Shown here one piece after another: positions 51,633 through 60,036 of a stretch of DNA of 64,000 nucleotides. The notes below the pieces were generated by a model. That model had not been told where the DNA came from. It did no database searches and saw nothing but the letters and a program-made list of their open reading frames with translations. A program made the translations under genes and the position numbers. Each line of letters starts with the position of its first letter. The first letter of the stretch is position 1. The stretch lies in NCBI GenBank assembly GCA_022844125.1, contig JALHMI010000007.1:256896-320895 (forward strand). The letters are read 5' to 3'. The DNA is from Pirellulales bacterium. GTDB taxonomy: Bacteria; Planctomycetota; Planctomycetia; Pirellulales; PALSA-1355.

Positions 51633-53192
51633 ATGGGCTGGAATCGAAAACTCTCGCTGATTTTTTTTCTCGTGGCGGTCGCCGCGGCGGGGTATTTCCT
51701 GCGCTCGCTGGTCCCCACCGTGCTCGCAGAGTACCGCACGGCGGCCGAGTTCAGCCCGACCTGGGGCTATGTGTATCTGGCCATCGCCGGCGCCGGCGCG
51801 GCGGCATTTCTGACCTTGGCCGTCTGGACGATCTGGTCGCTCACTTCGAACACACGATCGAAGGCTCATCGCCGCGCGGCGCAAGCACGCACGCCGAACC
51901 AGATGTCCGAGGGGGAGAAGCAGGCTGAGATCGACACACACCTGGCGGCCGGTCGCCAGTGGACCGAGGACGGTTCGCTTACGCCCGAGGCTCGCGAGAA
52001 GATTCGCCGCTCACTGGACGAAGTCGAGACCAAGCGCGAACGCCAGAAGCTGGAGATCGTGGCCTTTGGCACAATCTCCAGCGGCAAGTCGTCGCTGCTC
52101 AATGCTCTCGCCGGGCGCGACGTGTTCAAAACCGAAGTTCGCGGCGGAACGACCGTCACGAGGAACGAGATTCCCTGGCCCGGCAAAGACCAGGTCACAC
52201 TGGTTGATACGCCGGGGCTGGGCGAAGTCCATGGAGCCGATCGCGAAGAGCTGGCCAAGCAGTCTGCCCGCGACGCTGACCTGGTGCTGCTGGTGACCGA
52301 CGGACCTGTGCGCGACTTCGAAATGGGACTGCTGGAAATCCTGGCGGCCATGCAAAAGCCGATCCTGGTGTGCCTGAACAAAGAAGACTGGTTTCGGCCG
52401 GGCGATCGCGACCTGCTGCTCGAGCAGATTGCCGGCCAGGTCTCCCGGTTTGTCTCGCGCGAGAATGTCGTTTCGCTGCGGGCGAAGCCGACCTCCCGCG
52501 TGCGTACCCGAGTGCTGGCCGACGGCACGCAGTGTGACGAAGAGGTTGAAGTTCCGCCGGATATCAGTTTGCTCGCTCGACGGATGCAGCAAGTCGTGGA
52601 ACACGACGGCCGTGATATGCTGTTGGCGAACCTGCTGCTGCAAGCTCGCGGGTTGGCCGCCGAGGCGAAGGCCGAAGTGCAAACCGAGCTCGACACGCGG
52701 GCCAGGCAGATCGTCGATCGCTCGATGTGGCAGGCGGGCGCGGCGGCGGCGCTGAGCCCGTTTCCAGTGGTCGACGTGGCGGCCGGCCTGGGAATCACGT
52801 CGCACATGGTGGTACAGCTGGCCAGGGTCTATCAGCAGAAGATCGACCTCGATACGGCGAGCCGGCTAATATCCGAGCTTGGCAAGCAACTGGTCTCGGT
52901 GGCGGGCGCCAATCTAGCTGCGCCGCTGGCGGCGAGCGGAATCGCGTCCATGCTGAAGACTGTGCCGGTGGCGGGAACGATCAGCGGGGGAGTGCTGCAA
53001 GGCTTGGTGCAGGTGCTGGTTACCCGCTGGATTGGAGGCGTGTTTATCGAATACTACCGCAACGAGATGCGCGAGGAAGCGACCGATTGGGCCAGTCTGG
53101 CCCGCTCGCAATGGGCCAAGGTAACGCAGCGCGAGGAGCTTACCCGACTGGTCACGACCGGGATCGCCCGGCTGGGAGGCCGCAAGTCATGA
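51633..53192 (+). CDS. membrane-anchored GTPase with a DUF697-like C-terminal domain
   Basis: A 519-residue protein. Two N-terminal membrane helices (about residues 6-28 and 45-72), a charged linker, then a GTPase domain: G1 GTISSGKSS (about 147-155), G2 threonine in GGTTVT, G3 DTPGLGE and G4 NKED. After the G domain, hydrophobic segments ([17 protein letters not shown] and the C-terminal [21 protein letters not shown]) resemble DUF697. It is coupled to the next gene by an ATGA overlap. Paired membrane GTPases in bacteria act in membrane remodelling or stress responses, but this one is uncharacterised. It is not Era, Der or FeoB, as no KH domain or transporter part follows. Confidence 0.87.
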   Translation: MGWNRKLSLIFFLVAVAAAGYFLRSLVPTVLAEYRTAAEFSPTWGYVYLAIAGAGAAAFLTLAVWTIWSLTSNTRSKAHRRAAQARTPNQMSEGEKQAEIDTHLAAGRQWTEDGSLTPEAREKIRRSLDEVETKRERQKLEIVAFGTISSGKSSLLNALAGRDVFKTEVRGGTTVTRNEIPWPGKDQVTLVDTPGLGEVHGADREELAKQSARDADLVLLVTDGPVRDFEMGLLEILAAMQKPILVCLNKEDWFRPGDRDLLLEQIAGQVSRFVSRENVVSLRAKPTSRVRTRVLADGTQCDEEVEVPPDISLLARRMQQVVEHDGRDMLLANLLLQARGLAAEAKAEVQTELDTRARQIVDRSMWQAGAAAALSPFPVVDVAAGLGITSHMVVQLARVYQQKIDLDTASRLISELGKQLVSVAGANLAAPLAASGIASMLKTVPVAGTISGGVLQGLVQVLVTRWIGGVFIEYYRNEMREEATDWASLARSQWAKVTQREELTRLVTTGIARLGGRKS

Positions 53193-54559
53193 CGGAACAC
53201 GAGCAGGCCATCCCCGGCGAGGACGCAGTCGATCGCCACCATCGGCAATATACCGAAGCCATGGCCGGCGTCCGAAATGCCATTGCGCAGTTCGACGGCT
53301 GCAGCGAGGCCGAGAAGGCCAACCTGACGCGGGTGATCGCCGAGCTGGAATCCATCTCGGAGAAGCTCGAGCTGGGGCACGTCGAGATCGTGATCTTTGG
53401 CGAAATCGATACTGGCAAGAGCGCGTTGATTAATGCCCTGGTTGGTCGAGCCGTGGCCGAAGTGGATGTCCGCGGCGGTTGGACGAAGGAAGCCTGGCGC
53501 GCGGCCTGGAACGGCAGCGGTTACGTGGTGCCGGGGTTTGAGAAGTCTGAAGTGGTGCTGGTCGATACGCCTGGCATCAACGAGGTGGATGGGGCGGAGC
53601 GGGCCACGATTGCGCACGATGCAGCGGCGCGGGCCGATCTGATCCTGTTCGTAACCGATTCGGATCTGAATCACACCGAGTACCTGGCGCTGCGGCAACT
53701 GGCCTCCGGAAGCAAGCCTATCCTGCTGGTGCTCAACAAGGCGGACATCTACACGGCGGAGCAGCGCAAGCAACTGCGCGACGTGCTGGCCACGCGGCTA
53801 CGGAACATCGTGGAACCGGACGACATCGTGGAGACGGCAGCTCATCCCCTGCCCCGCGAGTACGTGATCGAAGCTGCCGACGGATCGGTGCGCACCGAGG
53901 TGCGCGATCCTCCGCCGCAGGTTGAGGCGCTCAAGGCGCGGATTTTGGAAGTTCTTGCCCGCGACGGCAAGGCGCTCGTGGCCCTGAACGCCGCGATGTA
54001 CGCCGCCGATCGGAGCGACCGGATCGGCGCGATGAAGGTTCGGATGCGCGACGAACAGGCGACCACCGTGATCTGGAGTTATGCCACGATCAAGTCGATC
54101 GGCGTGGCGCTGAATCCCGTGCCCGTAGCCGACGTGTTGGGTGGCAGCGCTGTCGACGTGACGATGGTCGTGACGCTGGCCCACATCTACGGGATTTCAC
54201 TTACCTGGAACAATGCGCGGCAGCTGATTGAGTCGATCCTCAAGGCCGCAGGCTGGGTCATGCTGGGGGAAATGGCCACGCACCTGGCGGCCACCCTCTT
54301 CAAGGGGCTCACGCTCGGCGCCGGCACGGTGCTCACCGCCGTGCCACAAGGAGCGGCGGCCGGGTACGGCTCGTATATTGTCGGGCAGGCGGCGAAGTAC
54401 TACTTTGAGCACGGCGCGTCCTGGGGCGGTGAAGCGCCGAAAGCTGTCGTGGCACGCATCCTGGACGCCACCGACAAGCAGTCTGTGCTCGAGCGGCTCA
54501 AGACCGAGATCAACGCCAAGCTGCGGTTGAACAAGTACGCCAAGGACGTGCGGTCTTAG
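53189..54559 (+). CDS. partner GTPase without the N-terminal membrane anchor
   Basis: A 456-residue GTPase overlapping the preceding gene by 4 bases (ATGA), with GGGAGG just upstream of the ATG at 53189. Motifs: G1 GEIDTGKSA (about 71-79), a conserved DVRGG segment like the upstream protein, G3 DTPGINE and G4 NKAD. A helical leader of about 65 residues replaces the membrane anchor. The C-terminal part has DUF697-like hydrophobic segments (LNPVPVADVLGG, VTMVVTLAHIYGISL) that may dip into the membrane. Both proteins share the DxRGG-to-DTPG layout, indicating a duplicated pair that probably hetero-oligomerises. Function unknown. Confidence 0.87.
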   Translation: MTEHEQAIPGEDAVDRHHRQYTEAMAGVRNAIAQFDGCSEAEKANLTRVIAELESISEKLELGHVEIVIFGEIDTGKSALINALVGRAVAEVDVRGGWTKEAWRAAWNGSGYVVPGFEKSEVVLVDTPGINEVDGAERATIAHDAAARADLILFVTDSDLNHTEYLALRQLASGSKPILLVLNKADIYTAEQRKQLRDVLATRLRNIVEPDDIVETAAHPLPREYVIEAADGSVRTEVRDPPPQVEALKARILEVLARDGKALVALNAAMYAADRSDRIGAMKVRMRDEQATTVIWSYATIKSIGVALNPVPVADVLGGSAVDVTMVVTLAHIYGISLTWNNARQLIESILKAAGWVMLGEMATHLAATLFKGLTLGAGTVLTAVPQGAAAGYGSYIVGQAAKYYFEHGASWGGEAPKAVVARILDATDKQSVLERLKTEINAKLRLNKYAKDVRS

Positions 54560-54588
54560 GCAGCGATGGTCGCAGCGATTTTCTTCTG

Positions 54589-54924
54589 CTAGTAGCGCGG
54601 CACGCTCGGATCGATCTCTTGCGACCACTGGTCGATACCGCCGGCCATACTCTGTGCGTGTGGAAAGCCTTGCTCACGCAGCCAATGCGCCACGCGCAGG
54701 CTGCGGCCGCCGTGATGGCAATGGATAATCACGCGCCGTTGGCGGTGCTCGTCGAGTTCGGTCAGCCGTTGGGGCAGCTCACCCATCGGTATCAGTGTTG
54801 CGCCGGCGATCTTGGCGGTGGCGTATTCTTCCGGCTGGCGGCAATCGAGCAGCAGCACGTCGCCGTGCTTCAGTTCGGCCGCGGTGCTCTGGCAGTCGAT
54901 TTCTAGGGGATGTTCAGCGGTCAT
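54589..54924 (-). CDS. single-domain rhodanese-like protein
   Basis: A 111-residue rhodanese-domain protein (119 if the upstream ATG at 54948 is used). Visible features are LLLDCRQPEEYATAKIAGATLIPMGEL and VIIHCHHGGRSLRVAHWL. The catalytic Cys is in HCHHGGRS, a CxxxxRS-type active-site loop, so sulfur-transfer activity is plausible. Convergent with the GTPase pair, 29 bases away, and downstream of the DUF1559 gene on the same strand. The intrinsic terminator of that gene ends right at the alternative start codon and its stem contains the only good GGAG. Substrate or acceptor unknown. Confidence 0.85.
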   Translation of the reverse strand: MTAEHPLEIDCQSTAAELKHGDVLLLDCRQPEEYATAKIAGATLIPMGELPQRLTELDEHRQRRVIIHCHHGGRSLRVAHWLREQGFPHAQSMAGGIDQWSQEIDPSVPRY

Positions 54925-54949
54925 GATCAGCGGCTCAAACGGGGACATG

Positions 54950-54986
54950 AAAAAAGGCTGCTCCGGAGAAATTCTCCGGAGCAGCC
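54950..54986 (-). terminator. strong intrinsic terminator after DUF1559
   Basis: A perfect 15-bp stem (54956-54970 with 54972-54986, GGCTGCTCCGGAGAA and its complement) with a minimal loop is followed on the minus strand by six T residues (54950-54955). It begins about 40 bases after the DUF1559 stop. The T-run abuts an ATG at 54948 of the rhodanese gene. Confidence 0.85.
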
Positions 54987-55025
54987 CAGTTTAGAACTAA
55001 CCAAACCCGAGGCCCAGGGGGGCGA

Positions 55026-56378
55026 TTAGCCATCCTGGTTCGGATCGGCCGCAGGCTCACGTCCAGCCCGGGTGACCAGGTGAACGTAGAGCGCAGCATC
55101 GATGTCCTCGTTGAGACCCGAAACGTGCGAGTCGGCCCAGCAGTGCAGGACGACGCCGCCCGAGTGATCGCTGCTCGGACCCCATTCAGCCGCCGACTGG
55201 CCGTTACCCATGCCAACCAGAGTGTTCCGGGCAAACACCTTGGCGGTATCATTGGGCCTAGGACCATAGTTCAATCCCGAGACCGGAGCATTGGCAGGGT
55301 CGTTGGCGAACGTATAGAACGGAGGCATGCCCGTGGCACTGACAGTCTGGGGCTTGACGGGTTGCGGGGGCTGATTGTTTGCGCCCTGAAAGTTCGTCAG
55401 GTTGGCAGCGGTCCGAGTCCCCGGCGGAATGGCCACGAGCCAAGCCGTCGAACCATCGTACCAAGACGAGACGTTCTGCTCCTTGGACTCGGCCAGCAGG
55501 ATCGTCTTCGAGGTGCCGTCCGTTATCGAGCGGATGCCATTACCCTGCGACGAGGGATTGCGCGGAGGAACGATGGCGCCGTTAGGCAACTCCTGAACGA
55601 AAAAACCTCCCGAAGGCGCGCCATAACCGGCGGCGCTGGGGTTCGTCATGCAAGCCATGTGCGTGGCGCACATCGCCTTGTAGTTGGTTACGACAACGCC
55701 CCAGGATTCCGGTTGGGGATTCCACGAGCCCTTTTCAGGCATGTTGTCCGACTTCCATGGATCGTAGCGAGTCCAAGCCGAGACAGCGTCACCAGCGAAG
55801 CTGGGGCAGCGAATCTCATCCAAGTCGAGACAGGCATAGTGCCGCCACCAGGTACGATTCGCAGGACCGCCACTGTTGTAGCGGAGACCAATGCCTTGGG
55901 GAGCGCCGCCGTTGGGATCGGAGAAGCCACCGGTGATGAGCATCGCAGGGAAAGCGAATTTGTTCGAGATCTGGCTCATGTTGTTGTAAGCCGGACCCTG
56001 TTCGATGAACGGCAGCAAGCGGACCATCCAGCTATAACCGGCTTGCGTCTGGTTGCTGTTGCTCGTCCAGGAAGTTCCCGATCCAACGGCGGCATTCCAC
56101 AGAAAAGGTGTCGTCGTTGCCGGAACGGCGCCGCCCGGGAACGTGCCGTTCGCCGAGGGGTTGATGAACGTGGCCAGCGGGAAGTTCTTCTGGGCGTCGT
56201 GATGATTCTGGAACGCGATGCCCAACTGCTTCAGCTTGTTCTGGCACGAGTTGCGGCGGGCCGCTTCGCGAGCCGCCTGAATCGCCGGCAAAAGTAGCGC
56301 GACGAGCACGCCGATGATGGCGATTACCACCAGCAGCTCGACGAGGGTGAAACCTCGCTTCTTCGACCTGGTGACCAT
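55026..56378 (-). CDS. DUF1559 prepilin-like secreted protein
   Basis: A 450-residue DUF1559 (SBP_bac_10) protein, a family hugely expanded in planctomycetes. A type IV prepilin/pseudopilin N-terminus ([26 protein letters not shown]) has the cleavage site after G9 and Glu at position 5 of the mature protein. The conserved segment [21 protein letters not shown] follows. The family C-terminal H-to-DG motif reads [13 protein letters not shown], so the usual G is S. Probably a pilus- or secretion-associated surface protein; its role is not established. The ATG follows AGGAGGTGA, a near-perfect ribosome binding site, which with the promoter and terminator suggests high expression as a single-gene transcript. 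Confidence 0.94.
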   Translation of the reverse strand: MVTRSKKRGFTLVELLVVIAIIGVLVALLLPAIQAAREAARRNSCQNKLKQLGIAFQNHHDAQKNFPLATFINPSANGTFPGGAVPATTTPFLWNAAVGSGTSWTSNSNQTQAGYSWMVRLLPFIEQGPAYNNMSQISNKFAFPAMLITGGFSDPNGGAPQGIGLRYNSGGPANRTWWRHYACLDLDEIRCPSFAGDAVSAWTRYDPWKSDNMPEKGSWNPQPESWGVVVTNYKAMCATHMACMTNPSAAGYGAPSGGFFVQELPNGAIVPPRNPSSQGNGIRSITDGTSKTILLAESKEQNVSSWYDGSTAWLVAIPPGTRTAANLTNFQGANNQPPQPVKPQTVSATGMPPFYTFANDPANAPVSGLNYGPRPNDTAKVFARNTLVGMGNGQSAAEWGPSSDHSGGVVLHCWADSHVSGLNEDIDAALYVHLVTRAGREPAADPNQDG

Positions 56379-56700
56379 GCGTCACCTCCTGAAATAGAAA
56401 TAGGAAAGAATGAGGAAATGAGGAGCCTCTTCGCCGCGACCAGAAGAAATATGGCCGCATGCTTAGACAGGCTTAAATTTAGTGGGTAGCGCAGGGTGTG
56501 TCAAACAGGAAGTGCCGGTTTTCTGCGGAAACCAGTGGTTTGCGCGACCGCGCGAGCCTGTCAGTTCGGTGTCTTAATTGCCGCGCACTTTGCATCGCGG
56601 GCGATCAACCGATATAGTAGGCATTTGTCCACTGCACGCCGGCCTCGCTTGGTGCCCGCTGGGTGCCACTTTCCCAGCCCCGCTCGCAAGGAACGCGACC
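56379..56700. other. 322-base divergent intergenic region (DUF1559 / addB-like)
   Basis: It contains the DUF1559 promoter and an approximately 90-base leader that is locally AT-rich. The half nearer the AddB-like gene shows no clear promoter, RNA gene or repeat. An in-frame upstream extension of the AddB-like gene to 56578 lacks a ribosome binding site and is not favoured. Confidence 0.5.
56476..56504 (-). promoter_or_regulatory. sigma-70-type promoter of the DUF1559 gene
   Basis: On the minus strand, TTGACA (56499-56504, perfect) and TAAATT (56476-56481, 4 of 6) are separated by exactly 17 bases. The predicted start is near 56469, leaving a leader of about 90 bases before the ATG at 56378. 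Confidence 0.6.
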
Positions 56701-59700
56701 ATGCCAGCCCCTTTGCTCGTCATCGGCGGACCTGCAAGGTCGGGCAAAACGACCCGACTGCTCGGCGAGTACCGTCGGACACTGGAAGCGGGCCCACTCG
56801 GTGCGGCGATGTGGATCAGCCCACACCACCGAGCCGCAGCCGCGGTAGGCCAGCGCTTGCTCGACGAGGGCTTTGCCGGCTGCTTCAGCCCCAATCTGCT
56901 GACCTTCGAGCGGCTGTCTGAACACCTGCTGGCCAGCACACGCCGGCCGCTGCGGCCTCTCTCACGCGGGATGATGCGGCTGGCAGTGCGGCAGGTCATC
57001 GACCGTTGTCTTGCCGCGGAACGCTTACCCTACTTTCAACCGATTGCCCACACGCCTGGGTTCCTTGACCTGCTGATTGGGTTCATTCGCGAATTCAAAC
57101 GGCTGGAGATCTGGCCAGAAGAACTTGCCAAAGCACAAGGTTTGCAGGCCACTCCGCGAGATCGCGAGCTGTGCTTTGTCTACCAGGCGTATCAGGCCTT
57201 GCTGAACCAACACAATCTGTACGACGACCAGGGGCGTTTCTGGACCGCCCGCGAGGAGCTGCGGAATGGCAACTGGGGACCGTTCAAAAATGTGCGCTCG
57301 GTATTTGTCGACGGTTTTAGCGACTTTACGCGTACCGAGCTGGACGTGCTGGAGTTTCTCGCGACGCGTGTCGAGCGAGTGACGATCTCTCTGACGCTGG
57401 AGCGAGAGACATCCCGGCAGGAATTGTTCGCGCGGGCAGTTCAGACGCTCGAGGCCCTTCGCAAGCGAATGCCGGCTCTGAAGGTGGAGCACCTCGAGCG
57501 TCGAAAGATCGAACCGCCGGCGCTGGCACATGTGGAGCAGAAGCTGTTTGGCGACCCGCGGAGCGTCACGCTGCCGAACGACGTTGGCGGCATCGAGATT
57601 CTGGCGGCTGCGGGCGTGACTCACGAAGTGGAGTTGGTGGCAGCGAGAATCAAGACTTTGCTGACCGTCGGAGATCAGTACGGCCGGGTGTGGGCGAGTG
57701 ACGTGCTGGTGGTGTTTCGCTCACTCGGAGAGACGGGCAGCCTGGTTCGAGATGTTTTTGCGCGCTACGGTGTGCCCGTGGCGGTTGCCGCTCCGCCGGC
57801 ACTCGGTTCTGCGCCGCTGCTGGCAGCGCTATTGAACTGGCTGCGGCTGGATGCTGAAGACTGGCCGTTTCGTGGGCTGGCAAGCGCGGTCGGCAGCACT
57901 TACTTTCAGCCTGCGTGGACCGAGTATCAGTCGGGCCGCGCCGCGTCGGCACTGATGCAGCTGGCGCGGGAGCTCGCGCTACCGTCCGGTAGAGCTGCCT
58001 TTCTGGCGAGCGTGGATTGGCTCGAGGCGAAAGCCGCCGAGCGGCTGGCGGAGAAACGGCGGCTCTCGGCGAAATTGCTGGCGGCACAGGCCTGCGGACC
58101 GCTGGCGCGGCGAATGGCAGCGGCATTCGTTCGTTTGCCGCGACAGGCCACGCCCACGGAGTGGTGGCGGGCGCTGCGGGCTTTTGCCACGGATCTGGGG
58201 ATGCTGCGAGCTGCGGCGTCCAGTCCGCTGGGCGAGGCGCAGGCCGCCGCCGACGGCGCCGCCTGGGAACGCATCGAGTTGTCGCTGGCCGAAGTCGAGC
58301 GGTTGGCGCGCTGGAATGAAGAGTCCGCCCCACGGTGGAATCGCACGGAACTTCTCGCACACCTCGAGGACGTGTGCCGCAGCGAGTCCCTGAGCGTGGC
58401 ATCGGACGAACAAGGAGCGGTGCGCGTGTTGGCGGCGGAAACGGTTCGCGGGTTGAGCGCTCCGTATGTGTTTCTGTGCGGGCTCTCGGAGAAGGCCTTT
58501 CCCCCGCCGCACAGGGAAGACTGTCTCTACACCGATGCCGATGCGCGGCGGTGGGGCAACAGCGGTTTGCCGTTGCCATCGAACGCCGACCGCGGCCGGT
58601 TCGAAATGCTGCTGTTCTACGAAGTCGTAACGCGGGCCACGCGGCACCTGGTGTTGAGTTACCCCGCGCTCGACGCGCAGGCACAGGCCCTGGTGCCGAG
58701 CCCGTTCCTGCGCGAGGTCGAGCACGTTTGCGGAGCGGCACGGATTCCGCGTAACGCGCAGCCGCATTTGGACTGCATCCCGCCGACGGACGAGGTGGTC
58801 TCGGTTCGCGACTTTCGCATCCGGGCCGTGTCCGAAGCGCTGGCCGGGCGCGAGCAGCTATTCGAACAGCTATGCGCGCATCCGGCGACCAGCAGCGTGG
58901 CGCGATCGATCGTCGCCGGCCTGACGATGACCGAAGCCCGCGATGAGCAGGCTTTCGGGCCGTTCGAGGGCATGTTTACGACCGACGCGGCTCGACGCAA
59001 GCTGTCTGAGCGGTTTGGTCCGGACCATTGCTGGAGTGCCAGCAAGCTGGAGGTTTATGCGAACTGTCCGCACGAGTTTTTTTTAAGGAACGTCCTGCGT
59101 GTTCGCCCCCTGGACGAGCCGGAACTGGCGACCGACTTCATGGGACGCGGGCAGATGTTGCATTGGCTGCTGGCGCGGGCGCATCGCGCACTGAATGACT
59201 GCCAGGGTGCCCCGAGCACCCCGTGCGGCAAGACGCTCAGCGACTTTACCCGGGCCGTCGAGCAACTATCCGCGGAACTGCGGCGTCAAGGCGGCGCCGG
59301 CACGCTGGCTGGCGGCATGGTTGAGATCAACGTGCGGCAGGTGCTGGCCTGGCTCGAGAGGTATCAGGATCACCACGAGGCGTATGACCGGCTATTCTCC
59401 GATTGGAAGCAGCCGCTGCGGCCGGCCCACTTCGAAGTGTCGTTCGGTCCTCAGCGTGAAGACGATGCTGACGACGAGTGGAGCGATTCGCGCGATCCGT
59501 TGTCGCGCGACGAGCCGTTCACCTTGGAATGCGCCGGCGAGATGGTTCAGTTCAACGGCCGGATCGACCGAATCGACGTGGGACGTTATGGCAGTCAGGC
59601 CGCTTTCACGGTGGTCGACTACAAGAGCGGGAAACTGAAACCGCGCACCAAGCTGGCAGCCGTGTTGGCTGGCAACTCGCTGCAACTTCCGCTGTATGCA

Positions 59701-60036
59701 CTTGCCGCCGAGCAATTATTGGCCGAGACCGGAGCCGTGCCATTTCGCGCGGCATACTGGCATCTTTCAGGCGCGGGGTACGAGGATCAGGAGGCACTCA
59801 AGTTTCACCTCACCGAGGATGGCCGGCTCGAGCTTTCCGATGACTGGTCGGCGCTGGAGGACGCACTGAAGTCGCGCGTGGCCGCGCTGGTGCGCGGGGT
59901 TCGCGCAGGCGAGTTTCCCATGTTCAGTACCGACGAAAAATGCACGGGACGCTGCGACTTTGCCACGGTCTGCCGGGTAAACCAGGCCCGCTCGCGAGAA
60001 AAGTTCTGGCAACCGCCGCCGGGAGACCCGTCATGA
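56701..60036 (+). CDS. addB: AddB-like helicase-nuclease subunit (PD-(D/E)XK, 4Fe-4S type)
   Basis: A 1111-residue protein of the AddB/RexB type, partner of the AddA-like helicase encoded next. AddAB resects double-strand breaks and hands single-stranded DNA to RecA. Walker A-like GGPARSGKTT lies near residues 9-18, helicase-like domains fill the middle, and the C-terminal nuclease domain has VVDYKSGK (D973, K975). Four cysteines fit the AddB iron-sulfur cluster: C789 (NCPHEFF) and C1081, C1085, C1091, with C-x3-C-x5-C spacing where B. subtilis AddB has C-x2-C-x5-C. The ATG at 56701 has AAGGAA upstream. The next gene overlaps by 4 bases. Confidence 0.88.
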   Translation: MPAPLLVIGGPARSGKTTRLLGEYRRTLEAGPLGAAMWISPHHRAAAAVGQRLLDEGFAGCFSPNLLTFERLSEHLLASTRRPLRPLSRGMMRLAVRQVIDRCLAAERLPYFQPIAHTPGFLDLLIGFIREFKRLEIWPEELAKAQGLQATPRDRELCFVYQAYQALLNQHNLYDDQGRFWTAREELRNGNWGPFKNVRSVFVDGFSDFTRTELDVLEFLATRVERVTISLTLERETSRQELFARAVQTLEALRKRMPALKVEHLERRKIEPPALAHVEQKLFGDPRSVTLPNDVGGIEILAAAGVTHEVELVAARIKTLLTVGDQYGRVWASDVLVVFRSLGETGSLVRDVFARYGVPVAVAAPPALGSAPLLAALLNWLRLDAEDWPFRGLASAVGSTYFQPAWTEYQSGRAASALMQLARELALPSGRAAFLASVDWLEAKAAERLAEKRRLSAKLLAAQACGPLARRMAAAFVRLPRQATPTEWWRALRAFATDLGMLRAAASSPLGEAQAAADGAAWERIELSLAEVERLARWNEESAPRWNRTELLAHLEDVCRSESLSVASDEQGAVRVLAAETVRGLSAPYVFLCGLSEKAFPPPHREDCLYTDADARRWGNSGLPLPSNADRGRFEMLLFYEVVTRATRHLVLSYPALDAQAQALVPSPFLREVEHVCGAARIPRNAQPHLDCIPPTDEVVSVRDFRIRAVSEALAGREQLFEQLCAHPATSSVARSIVAGLTMTEARDEQAFGPFEGMFTTDAARRKLSERFGPDHCWSASKLEVYANCPHEFFLRNVLRVRPLDEPELATDFMGRGQMLHWLLARAHRALNDCQGAPSTPCGKTLSDFTRAVEQLSAELRRQGGAGTLAGGMVEINVRQVLAWLERYQDHHEAYDRLFSDWKQPLRPAHFEVSFGPQREDDADDEWSDSRDPLSRDEPFTLECAGEMVQFNGRIDRIDVGRYGSQAAFTVVDYKSGKLKPRTKLAAVLAGNSLQLPLYALAAEQLLAETGAVPFRAAYWHLSGAGYEDQEALKFHLTEDGRLELSDDWSALEDALKSRVAALVRGVRAGEFPMFSTDEKCTGRCDFATVCRVNQARSREKFWQPPPGDPS

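Noticed and set aside
51633-54924. Anti-phage defence island built on the GTPase pair
   Set aside because: No restriction, nuclease, toxin or mobile genes accompany the pair. AddAB at 56701 is ordinary recombination machinery, so there is no specific evidence for defence.
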